Source: DATDVC01 sp964601125
GTDB taxonomy: Bacteria > Patescibacteriota > Minisyncoccia > Phycocordibacterales > WO2-35-19
Assembly (NCBI GenBank): GCA_964601125.1
Contig: CAZRKB010000010.1
Span: 1 to 22,661, forward strand
Reading direction: 5' to 3'
DNA: 22,661 nt
Positions within the stretch are counted from its first letter, which is position 1. Each line of letters begins with the position of its first letter. Shown here one piece after another: positions 15,324 through 20,962 of the stretch. The notes below the pieces were generated by a model. That model was given only the letters and a program-made list of their open reading frames with translations, made no database searches and was not told the origin of the DNA. A program made the position numbers and the translations under genes.

Positions 15324-15830
15324 ATGAAAAAAACATTATCTTGGATTCCGGCAATTCTTTTAATAGTGGGTGGTATAGCTCTTTATGTTTACGCAAATAA
15401 AATAGAGGCTCCTCTCGTAGGTGAAGAAGGGGAGATAAGCGGTACGTATTCGCTTGCGAGCGTCATGTCTCTTGGGGAGAATTATCGCTGTAATTTTGAT
15501 AAAAAAGACGACAATTCGGCAGTAACTGGCACCATTTTTACTGATGGTAAAAATGTACAAGCTCAATTTAGGATAATTACAGATCTTTTAGATCAAGAGT
15601 TTAACAGCTTTTTAATTTTCAAAGATGGAAGCGCTTATACATGGACTTCGCTTGGGGATGTTGGATATAAAACAAAGCCAGCTGACAGCGCTTCGCGCAA
15701 CGCTTCTCCTAGCGAGCAGGCTCAAATCGTAGGCTTGAAAGATAAAATGCAATATGAGTGTGAAAAAGTCTCTGATTTGGACCCGACCACCTTTGACCCT
15801 CCGGCTTGGGTGACCTTCAAAGAACTCTAG
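15324..15830 (+). CDS. Small anchored extracytoplasmic protein, unrecognised
   Basis: 168 aa. Residues 5-24 (LSWIPAILLIVGGIALYVYA) are a signal anchor without a lipobox Cys. The remaining domain has two Cys, Cys56 in NYRCNF and Cys146 in YECEKV, which could form a disulfide outside the cell. Strand-like segments alternate with short turns (GTIFTDGKNVQAQFRI, FLIFKDGSAYTWTSLGD), consistent with a small beta domain; the pattern TFDPPAWVTFKEL closes the protein. It starts 8 nt after the transglutaminase-like gene, with its own -10 box, so the two may be both separately and jointly transcribed. No function can be given. Confidence 0.75.
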   Translation: MKKTLSWIPAILLIVGGIALYVYANKIEAPLVGEEGEISGTYSLASVMSLGENYRCNFDKKDDNSAVTGTIFTDGKNVQAQFRIITDLLDQEFNSFLIFKDGSAYTWTSLGDVGYKTKPADSASRNASPSEQAQIVGLKDKMQYECEKVSDLDPTTFDPPAWVTFKEL

Positions 15831-15849
15831 CAATCCACAATTTCCCTTT

Positions 15850-15877
15850 TTGACTTTTGTGTTGTTAGATGTAGTAT
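15850..15877 (+). promoter_or_regulatory. Candidate promoter TTGACT-16-TAGTAT
   Basis: TTGACT (15850-15855) and TAGTAT (15872-15877) with a 16-nt spacer. The predicted leader is about 30 nt and carries AGGAG (15905-15909) 6 nt before the ATG at 15916. The stretch around the -10 (GATGTAGT) also occurs in the promoter of the PEP-CTERM gene. Confidence 0.5.
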
Positions 15878-15915
15878 TTGATACTGGTAGTTCATCTTAC
15901 TCACAGGAGTGTGTG

Positions 15916-16185
15916 ATGTATCTTTCTTCGGAAGAAGTTGTCCAGAGATTGGTAGAGGGTACCCCGGTACTTTTGCCGGAAGGTATTCACCCTGAGGTGG
16001 CCGATGAGGCCATTCGGCATCATTATCCGGTGCCAGAAGGTACCAAAATGTTGATGATGCCAAAATTTGGAAACGGAAAACCGCTTCCTAAGGCTTTGGT
16101 GTCTCACATACCGTTGACCTCACTTTCTCAGCGGGATCCGAAACGAATTCAAGTCCTGTTCCGCTTTGACTCAGTGTCCCAGTAG
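15916..16185 (+). CDS. Orphan 89-aa protein with its own promoter, SD and terminator
   Basis: The ATG at 15916 follows AGGAG at ideal spacing; an upstream in-frame TTG at 15850 lies in the promoter and is rejected. The protein begins MYLSSEEVVQRLVEGTPVLL, continues PEGIHPEVADEAIRHHYPVP and ends with a Lys/Arg-rich segment (LSQRDPKRIQVLFRFDSV). No signal peptide, membrane helix or metal motif is visible; a paired HH at 37-38 is not diagnostic. Codon use is less AT-rich than in the neighbouring 15324 gene. It is a single-gene unit bounded by a -35/-10 promoter and a strong terminator. I do not recognise the family; coding is supported by the start signals and the terminator position. Confidence 0.6.
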   Translation: MYLSSEEVVQRLVEGTPVLLPEGIHPEVADEAIRHHYPVPEGTKMLMMPKFGNGKPLPKALVSHIPLTSLSQRDPKRIQVLFRFDSVSQ

Positions 16186-16219
16186 CTTTCTTGGGGGCGT
16201 TTGATTCAGGGGTCTTTAG

Positions 16220-16259
16220 AGCCGTTGTGGGGAGTTTTCCACAGCGGCTTGCTTTTTTT
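16220..16259 (+). terminator. Strong intrinsic terminator
   Basis: AGCCGTTGTGG (16220-16230) pairs with CCACAGCGGCT (16239-16249), with one G-T wobble, and is followed by TGCTTTTTTT. It ends the 15916 gene. Its T-tract also supplies the -35 of the next unit. Confidence 0.88.
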
Positions 16260-16277
16260 AAAATTTGGGTGTATAAA
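16249..16277 (+). promoter_or_regulatory. Candidate promoter TTGCTT-17-TATAAA
   Basis: TTGCTT (16249-16254) and TATAAA (16272-16277) are 17 nt apart. The -35 lies in the terminator tail of the preceding gene. The leader would be about 30 nt and contains AAGGA (16302-16306) 7 nt before a GTG at 16314. Confidence 0.45.
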
Positions 16278-16313
16278 GTTGTTGGAGTTCATTCCCTAAG
16301 AAAGGATAGTCTA

Positions 16314-16499
16314 GTGAAAGGATGTTTTAAAGGGAACAATATAAGGAAGGTGTGGCCTTCCTTTTGGAGGCTTGAAGTCTCTAGACCAGAAGTGGTAGAT
16401 GTAAGGAGTGTCCAGAGTGTTCAGAAGCCGCGAGTGCCAGTACCCACGACTTCTACGCATTCTGCTGATCCGCCCAAAAAGCACCCACACGTCCAATAA
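16314..16499 (+). CDS. Possible 61-aa orphan protein (GTG start)
   Basis: From the GTG at 16314 the frame encodes a 61-aa basic protein (MKGCFKGNNIRKVWPSFWRL, then EVSRPEVVDVRSVQSV) ending in a Pro/Thr/His-rich tail (PVPTTSTHSADPPKKHPHVQ). A longer frame from 16191 crosses the terminator at 16220 and is rejected for that reason. Support comes from a well-spaced AAGGA, a promoter just upstream and a terminator starting 28 nt after the stop. No family is recognised. It could instead be an untranslated small RNA, since promoter and terminator alone would fit that as well. Confidence 0.4.
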   Translation: MKGCFKGNNIRKVWPSFWRLEVSRPEVVDVRSVQSVQKPRVPVPTTSTHSADPPKKHPHVQ

Positions 16500-16526
16500 C
16501 CCGTCCTCTCCCTCGTGAGAAGAAAT

Positions 16527-16566
16527 GTGCCCGATCGCTGTCATGTGGCCGGGCACTTCTTATTTT
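16527..16566 (+). terminator. Intrinsic terminator
   Basis: GTGCCCG (16527-16533) pairs with CGGGCAC (16550-16556) and is followed by TTCTTATTTT. It ends the unit that starts at the 16249-16277 promoter. Confidence 0.7.
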
Positions 16567-16570
16567 ATAT

Positions 16571-16608
16571 AATCTTCCCCCAGCCCCTTCTTTACATTAA
16601 AGAAGGGG
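16571..16608 (+). repeat. REP-like palindrome, copy a
   Basis: A C-rich lead-in (TCTTCCCCCAG) is followed by a perfect 11-bp stem, CCCCTTCTTTA (16584-16594) with TAAAGAAGGGG (16598-16608), loop CAT. Its C-rich side faces left. It forms an inverted pair with the copy at 16656-16695. Confidence 0.7.
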
Positions 16609-16655
16609 TGACTCATCTCCATAATCTAGATAAGCTCTGGGTGTGTTGCGCGGTT

Positions 16656-16695
16656 CCCTCTTTAAGGTAAAGGGGGTTAGGGGGATTAGGGTAAG
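16656..16695 (-). repeat. REP-like palindrome, copy b (inverted)
   Basis: CCCTCTTTA (16656-16664) pairs with TAAAGGGGG (16668-16676), with one wobble, around AGG. Read on the minus strand the C-rich lead-in CCCTAATCCCCCTAACCC precedes the stem and GGAACCGCGCAAC follows it, matching the flank of copy c (GGAACCGTGCAAC). Confidence 0.65.
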
Positions 16696-16734
16696 GGGTA
16701 TTGGGAAATTATTAAAAGAGAGCTGGGCGGATTG

Positions 16735-16743
16735 TGTTATAAT
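16735..16743 (+). promoter_or_regulatory. Extended -10 TGTTATAAT of pgi
   Basis: TG-T-TATAAT, a full consensus, ends exactly 6 nt before the ATG at 16750. It is the clearest leaderless promoter in the window. Confidence 0.75.
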
Positions 16744-16749
16744 ACCCCC

Positions 16750-17927
16750 ATGGATCTAGCCCTAAAATTCAAAAAATCTAAATACATATTTTTTATCGGC
16801 ATAGGCGGGTCAGATTTAGCAAGTAAAGCTGTGTGGAACGCTCTAACCCTCCACAATACGAATTTAGACAAAAAAGCGTTCTTTCTCGAAGCACCGGACT
16901 CGCGAGAATACGCAGAGGTTGAAAATTTTGTAAACGAAGAAATTGCAAAAATTGAAGATGTGGCTGTCGTAGTGGTTAGCAAATCGGGCGCAACCACCGA
17001 AACTCTAGATACTTTTCACAAAACTTTTGACATGCTCTCGGAGAAATTTGGAGAGCCAATAACTGATAGGGTAGTGATCATATCGACTCCCGATAGCAAT
17101 CTATGGAAACTTGCCGAATCAAAGAATATTGAAACGATTTCTTGGGAGGGCGAAGTTGGTGGCCGCTTCAGCGCTTTTACCGTAGCCCACACTTTTTTCA
17201 TGTCTATCGTGGGGCTTGATGCAGATAGTTTTGTTAAGGGGGGGGAAGAAATGGATCAGGAAAATCAAAAAGAAGGAAGCGGTTCGAAAATGTTGGCTAA
17301 AAATATTTTTGATTCTTATAATGGTTCGACTGGCTCACCACAAGAAAGAGTAGATATTTTAGATTTCTTCATTTTTAATTCTGAACTTGAGGATTTGGGC
17401 AAATGGTGCCGCCAACTCATCGCCGAAAGTCTCTCTACTTTCACTCCGACAGTTTCTCTTGGTCCGACTGATCTCCATTCAATGCTTGAGCTTTACCTCG
17501 GAGGTCCGAAGGATCGCTTTACTATTTTCGTCAGGTCACTAAAAGAAATTGACCAAAGTATCAACGAATCATCTTATGAAAATACCGTAGCGGCTTATGA
17601 AAAAGCGGGTTTGCCGTTTGAAAAATATGAAATGGATGAAATCAGTGAATACAACTTGGGTAAATTCATGTCATTTATGATGAGTCTTACCTTGGAGCTA
17701 GCCAAACTTTTAGATATCAACCCCTACGACCAACCGGCAGTTGAAAAATNNNNNNNNNNNNNNNNNNNNNNNNNNNNNNNNNNNNNNNNNNNNNNNNNNN
17801 NNNNNNNNNNNNNNNNNNNNNNNNNNNNNNNNNNNNNNNNNNNNNNNNNGAGCTAGCCAAACTTTTAGATATCAACCCCTACGACCAACCGGCAGTTGAA
17901 AAATATAAAGCAGAAATTCACGGGTGA
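16750..17927 (+). CDS. pgi: Glucose-6-phosphate isomerase, shortened; interrupted by a false gap
   Basis: This enzyme interconverts glucose-6-phosphate and fructose-6-phosphate. Motifs are FFIGIGGSDLASKAVWNAL (14-32), VVSKSGATTETLDTF (sugar-phosphate loop, 75-89), EVGGRFSAFTVA (135-146), FTPTVSLGPTDLHSMLELYL and the C-terminal NPYDQPAVEKYKAEIHG. The coordinates include 100 N and a repeated 55-base segment; joining 17749 directly to 17905 restores one frame of 340 aa ending at TGA 17925-17927. That is clearly shorter than ordinary bacterial Pgi (about 440-550), mainly because it starts almost at the GIGGS motif. The ATG at 16750 is set by the extended -10; a TTG at 16732 would lie inside the promoter. 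A sugar kinase follows 12 nt later, so the two probably feed glycolysis together. Confidence 0.88.
17695..17904 (+). other. Scaffolding artefact: 100 N between two copies of the same 55 bases
   Basis: Bases 17695-17749 are repeated exactly at 17850-17904, with exactly 100 N between them. This is the pattern left when two overlapping contig ends are joined with a default-length gap. Removing the N run and one copy gives an intact pgi reading frame. Confidence 0.93.
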
Positions 17928-17939
17928 CACAATAATAAT

Positions 17940-18710
17940 ATGAACTCTATTCTATTTGATATAGGCGGCACAAAAATAAGGATGGCTTACAGCGAGAATG
18001 GCGATTTTTTTGAGGAACCAAAAGTTGTAGAAACTCCTAAAGATTATGAAGAAGGAAAGAGGGTTTTTGTCGATACGGCAAAAGAGCTGGCTCAAGGTAG
18101 GGAAATAAAAAAAGTGGTTGGTGGTATGAGTAGGAGTGTCGCTGGTTGGGGTTATGGTCAATTTAAGAATGATTTGGGTAATTTAATACAGGCGGAAATT
18201 TATCTTGAAAATGATGCGGCGATGGTTGGTCTTGGTGAGGCTAATTATGGCGCCGGTAGAGGTTCCGAGATTGTGGCTTACATCACCGTTTCCACTGGAG
18301 TAGGTGGGGCGCGCATTGTTAACGGCAGAATTGACGAGAAGGCTGTTGGTTTTGAACCGGGGAAGCAGATTATCGACATTGATTCGGGTGATCGGCTCGA
18401 AGAGTTGATTTCTGGAAAAGCGCTTTATGAAAAAACAGGGAAATATCCAAAAGAAATAACTGACCCGAAAATTTGGGAGGAACACGCATATTTCCTTGCA
18501 GTTGGACTAAACAATGTTATCGTTGGGTGGTCTCCCAATGTAGTAGTACTTGGTGGCTCTATGATCACGGGGGATCCAGCGATTCCTCTCGATAAAACAG
18601 AAAAATACTTAAAAGATTTGCTAAAGATTTTTCCTGAAATTCCACCGATTAAAAAAGGGGAGCTTGGGGATTTTGGCGGTCTTTATGGCGCCTTGGCGTA
18701 TATCAAATAA
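17940..18710 (+). CDS. ROK-family sugar kinase without the zinc motif
   Basis: 256 aa, shorter than typical ROK kinases (about 290-320). ATP-phosphate loops are present: FDIGGTKIRMAYS (6-18) and STGVGGARI (118-126). LENDAAMVGLGEANYG (89-104) carries the catalytic Asp, and PNVVVLGGSMI is the adenosine-side motif. The usual GH...CxCGxxGCxE zinc site is absent: the corresponding stretch reads GFEPGKQIIDIDSGDRLEEL, with Lys in place of the His and no cysteines. The protein ends KKGELGDFGGLYGALAYIK, which fits ROK. Position directly after pgi suggests glucokinase or another hexose kinase, but the substrate cannot be read. TGA-CACAAT (17925-17933), which uses the pgi stop codon, ends 6 nt before the ATG and may be a weak promoter. 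Confidence 0.85.
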   Translation: MNSILFDIGGTKIRMAYSENGDFFEEPKVVETPKDYEEGKRVFVDTAKELAQGREIKKVVGGMSRSVAGWGYGQFKNDLGNLIQAEIYLENDAAMVGLGEANYGAGRGSEIVAYITVSTGVGGARIVNGRIDEKAVGFEPGKQIIDIDSGDRLEELISGKALYEKTGKYPKEITDPKIWEEHAYFLAVGLNNVIVGWSPNVVVLGGSMITGDPAIPLDKTEKYLKDLLKIFPEIPPIKKGELGDFGGLYGALAYIK

Positions 18711-18722
18711 TTCACAGAGGAA

Positions 18723-18773
18723 ATAACTCATCCCTAACCCTTCCCTTACAACAAGGGAAGGGAACCGTGCAAC
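18723..18773 (+). repeat. REP-like palindrome, copy c, left of the DUF559 gene
   Basis: ATAACTCATCCCTAACC leads into a perfect 10-bp stem, CCCTTCCCTT (18738-18747) with AAGGGAAGGG (18753-18762), loop ACAAC, then the flank GGAACCGTGCAAC. The loop and lead-in match copy d, which is inverted at 19306-19344. Confidence 0.8.
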
Positions 18774-18780
18774 GAAGCAA

Positions 18781-19125
18781 ATGTATAACGATCAAATCCA
18801 GCTTAGTCGCAGACAAGAACTCAGAAAAAATCAAACTGGGGCAGAAAAGTTGCTTTGGTCAAAAATTCGAAATAGGCAGTTAAACAAGCTAAAATTTTTG
18901 AGGCAATATGGTGTGGGTCCGTATATTTTAGATTTTTTCTGCCCCCAGATTAGATTGGCTATTGAATTAGATGGAGAACAACATAAAGATGCTAAAGAAT
19001 ATGATAAAGAACGTGAATTATTTTTGAAAGATAAAGATATTAAAGTGTTAAGATTTTGGAATCATGAAATTTTAGAGAATACAAAGAAAGTTTTGAAAAT
19101 TATAGAGGAAAATGCTAAATTTTGA
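18781..19125 (+). CDS. DUF559 / Vsr-like endonuclease-domain protein
   Basis: 114 aa, the usual size for DUF559. The family has a Vsr-like PD-(D/E)xK nuclease fold. Landmarks are SRRQELRKNQTGAEKLLWSK (9-28), KFLRQYGVGPYILDFFCP (38-55), LAIELDGEQH (59-68) and VLRFWNHEILEN (89-100). Asp51, Glu62, Asp64 and His68 are the candidate metal and catalytic residues. No clear Shine-Dalgarno site or -10 precedes the ATG; the copy c repeat ends only 7 nt upstream. The gene lies between two inverted REP-like repeats together with an rdgB remnant, which suggests that it travels as part of that unit. Nuclease activity and any role in mobility are inferred from fold and context. Confidence 0.85.
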   Translation: MYNDQIQLSRRQELRKNQTGAEKLLWSKIRNRQLNKLKFLRQYGVGPYILDFFCPQIRLAIELDGEQHKDAKEYDKERELFLKDKDIKVLRFWNHEILENTKKVLKIIEENAKF

Positions 19126-19127
19126 AT

Positions 19128-19266
19128 ATGTCTTTATATTTTGTAACCGGTAACAAGGGGAAACTCTTGGAAGTTCAGAATATCTTGGGGAATGTAGTCT
19201 GAAGAAAAAAATTCAATTAGTATGAGAAGGATTGCCTTACAAAAATTGGCAGAATTTTTAAATTAA
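19128..19266 (+). pseudogene. rdgB: Collapsed rdgB/HAM1 dITP-XTP pyrophosphatase remnant
   Basis: From the ATG at 19128 the frame gives MSLYFVTGNKGKLLEVQNIL, the characteristic RdgB/HAM1 N-terminus with the substrate-binding TGNKGK, and stops after 24 codons at 19200-19202. A second frame at 19207-19266 reads KNSISMRRIALQKLAEFLN, which matches the end of the same family (the SMR/SHR...AL.KL.EFL pattern). The roughly 150 central residues are missing, and the two parts are in different frames, so an internal deletion is the simplest explanation. It begins 2 nt after the DUF559 stop. A local misassembly is the alternative. Confidence 0.7.
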
Positions 19267-19305
19267 ATACTCACGCTATTTTATTGTTAGAGGGGTAAAT
19301 GCTCA

Positions 19306-19344
19306 ACCCTCTCTTGTTGTAAGGGAGGGGTAGGGGTGAGTTAT
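19306..19344 (-). repeat. REP-like palindrome, copy d (inverted)
   Basis: CCCTCTCTT (19307-19315) pairs with AAGGGAGGG (19321-19329), with one wobble, around GTTGT. On the minus strand it reads ATAACTCACCCCTACCC followed by the stem, so it mirrors copy c at 18723. It directly follows the stop codon of the FMN reductase gene and could serve as its transcript end. Confidence 0.75.
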
Positions 19345-19985
19345 CAAACCTGCGGTGGCCTGAAGAATATTCTCTCGAGGATCGCATTTTCATGTTTGTT
19401 CTCGAGGGCGCGAGCAAATTTTTTGCCTCGACGATAACATTTAGCAAGCTCGCTCGGAGTCTCAAATGTTTTTACATTACCGCTATAAATTGCTCCAAGA
19501 CAGTGTGAGCCCATATAAAGGAAGACACCTCGAAGCCAAAAAGGTGGGAAAGCAAAGAAAAGCAGTTTTTGGGCCCAAAGCGGTGTGCCTCCTGACACCA
19601 GAAAGTAAACTCGCAAGTGAGCCATTTTACCACCAGGTTGGCCAAGTCTGCTTTTATTATTAAAATCAAGAGCGAAAAATCTGATTCGATCGATGAGGTT
19701 TTTTAGTCTGGCCGGTACTCCGAAGTTGTAGGTGGGGGTGGCGATCACAAGTGCTTCGGCTTTTTGTATTTTGTCGCAGAGCTCTTTAAATGCTGTCTCG
19801 TGTTCTTTTGGGCCGTTTTTATTTTCAAAACTGTAGTCATCGATTGGTATGTCTGTCAGGTAAATTTTTTCTACCATCTTTTCTGACTTGGTTTTAAAGC
19901 CGTCAATAAACGCATCGAGCATCGAGTCGGAATTGTACCCGCGGGAAGGGGAGCAGGAGAGCGCTATGACTTGGGGGCCTTCCAT
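19344..19985 (-). CDS. NAD(P)H-dependent FMN reductase family (flavodoxin-like)
   Basis: 213 aa. The flavodoxin-like fold is indicated by the FMN-phosphate loop ALSCSPSRGYNSDSM (8-22) and the flavin-ring motif ATPTYNFGVPARLKNLIDR (81-99), the signature of the NADPH-dependent FMN reductase/azoreductase family, which reduces flavins or quinones in the cytoplasm. The C-terminal third is unusually hydrophobic and aromatic (KLLFFAFPPFWLRGVFLYMG), which may mean membrane contact or a family variant. It begins 2 nt after the VIT1-like gene, so the two form an operon. A reductase beside a metal transporter could supply ferrous iron, but that is inferred from position only. Confidence 0.85.
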   Translation of the reverse strand: MEGPQVIALSCSPSRGYNSDSMLDAFIDGFKTKSEKMVEKIYLTDIPIDDYSFENKNGPKEHETAFKELCDKIQKAEALVIATPTYNFGVPARLKNLIDRIRFFALDFNNKSRLGQPGGKMAHLRVYFLVSGGTPLWAQKLLFFAFPPFWLRGVFLYMGSHCLGAIYSGNVKTFETPSELAKCYRRGKKFARALENKHENAILERIFFRPPQV

Positions 19986-19987
19986 GT

Positions 19988-20521
19988 TTAAACGATGTTT
20001 TTTAGTAATGCTCCTACCCCGTAAGCCACCGAAGCAGCGATGGCGCCAATGAGGCAGGTTTGCAATGCAGTCTTCCAGCTTGGGGTGTGGGACACTTTAC
20101 CGCGTATGAGGCCAATGATCGCGAAGGTTATAAGAGTTAAAATAGCGGCAGCAAAGAAAGTGTTTTCTATGAGAACAAGCTCTGGTTTTATATAATCAAC
20201 CACATAAGCAAGGAGGGGTATGGAGCCGATAGTTATAAATGAAAAAAAGGTAGCTAAGGCTGTTTTCCATGGAGCAGTATGTGTTCCGATTTCCTCGCTC
20301 TTTGTTTGATCTTGATGCGACTCTTCAGAGAGGTAATTTGAAGAAGCCATAGAAAAGCCGTCGGCTAAAACATTTGAAAATCCCAAAATCAAAACAATTG
20401 CGGGGTCCAACTGAGCTCCAGCTACACCAGCGATAATGGCAAAAGTTGTTACTGTGCCGTCTATAGAACCGTAAACAAACTCTGGTAAATATTTCCAAAA
20501 CTTTTTCTTTATCTCCTCCAT
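19988..20521 (-). CDS. VIT1/CCC1-family Fe2+/Mn2+ transporter
   Basis: 177 aa. VIT1-type transporters move ferrous iron or manganese across membranes. The first helix carries FVYGSIDGTVTTFAIIAGVAG (15-35, in two parts) and the second ILGFSNVLADGFSMASSNYL (45-64), both hallmarks of the family. Five membrane helices can be placed near 22-36, 41-58, 88-107, 118-139 and 153-172, matching the VIT1 fold. The cytoplasmic loop between helices 2 and 3 is short (EESHQDQTKSEEIGTHTAPW), so the long metal-binding helices of plant VIT1 are absent. Transcription probably starts at a TATAAT 9 nt before the ATG on the minus strand, divergent to the HIT gene; the FMN reductase follows in the same operon. Confidence 0.9.
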   Translation of the reverse strand: MEEIKKKFWKYLPEFVYGSIDGTVTTFAIIAGVAGAQLDPAIVLILGFSNVLADGFSMASSNYLSEESHQDQTKSEEIGTHTAPWKTALATFFSFITIGSIPLLAYVVDYIKPELVLIENTFFAAAILTLITFAIIGLIRGKVSHTPSWKTALQTCLIGAIAASVAYGVGALLKNIV

Positions 20522-20530
20522 GAAGCTGTG

Positions 20531-20536
20531 ATTATA
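20531..20536 (-). promoter_or_regulatory. -10 TATAAT of the VIT1-like operon
   Basis: ATTATA on the plus strand reads TATAAT on the minus strand and ends 9 nt before the ATG at 20521. The leader would be only a few nucleotides at most. Confidence 0.5.
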
Positions 20537-20568
20537 ACATAAACACTCAGTGAATAGTAGAACTTTTG

Positions 20569-20577
20569 TGATAAAAT
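20569..20577 (+). promoter_or_regulatory. Extended -10 TGATAAAAT of the HIT gene
   Basis: TG-A-TAAAAT ends 6 nt before the ATG at 20584. It predicts a leaderless mRNA covering the HIT and matrixin-like genes. Confidence 0.6.
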
Positions 20578-20583
20578 GATTTT

Positions 20584-20958
20584 ATGGAAAACTGTATTTT
20601 TTGCAAAATAGCGAGAAAGGAAGTGCCCGCAAATATAGTATACGAAGACGAAGTTTTTTTGGCTTTTATTGATATTCACCCACAGTCACCTGGGCATTGC
20701 CAAGTAATACCCAAAAAACATTATCGCTGGGTTTGGCAAGTTCCAGAGGCTGGAAAATATTTTGAAGTGGTAAAGGGGTTGGCGCTTGCTCAAGAAAAAG
20801 CTTTTAATACGGATTGGATTTTATCAAAAATAGTGGGGGACGAGGTTGAACATGCGCATATTTGGGTCTATCCAAATTCAGCCGTAGCAGGAAACAAAAA
20901 AGATTTTGATGGAAATGCCGATAAAATCAGGAACGCTTTCGGCGGAGCAAAAAAATAA
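20584..20958 (+). CDS. HIT-family nucleotide hydrolase/transferase
   Basis: 124 aa, typical for HIT proteins, which act on nucleotide phosphoramidates or dinucleotides. MENCIFCKIARKEVPANIVY opens the protein with the zinc-type Cys4 and Cys7. DEVFLAFIDIHPQSPGHCQV and IPKKHYRW match the nucleotide-binding region. The signature is EVEHAHIWVYP: His90 and His92 (the expected nucleophile) are present, but the third His of HxHxH is Trp94. The substitution is odd but may be a variant seen in this lineage. The gene is divergent to the VIT1-like operon and ends 4 nt before the matrixin-like gene, which has no promoter of its own, so the two are cotranscribed. Confidence 0.92.
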   Translation: MENCIFCKIARKEVPANIVYEDEVFLAFIDIHPQSPGHCQVIPKKHYRWVWQVPEAGKYFEVVKGLALAQEKAFNTDWILSKIVGDEVEHAHIWVYPNSAVAGNKKDFDGNADKIRNAFGGAKK

Positions 20959-20962
20959 AGCC

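Noticed and set aside
16191..16313. Longer version of the 16314 frame starting at 16191
   Set aside because: It would read through a strong intrinsic terminator (16220-16259) and has no ribosome-binding site at its start.
17695..17904. Tandem 55-bp duplication or split pgi genes
   Set aside because: Exact copies flanking exactly 100 N are better explained by unmerged contig ends; collapsing them restores the pgi frame.
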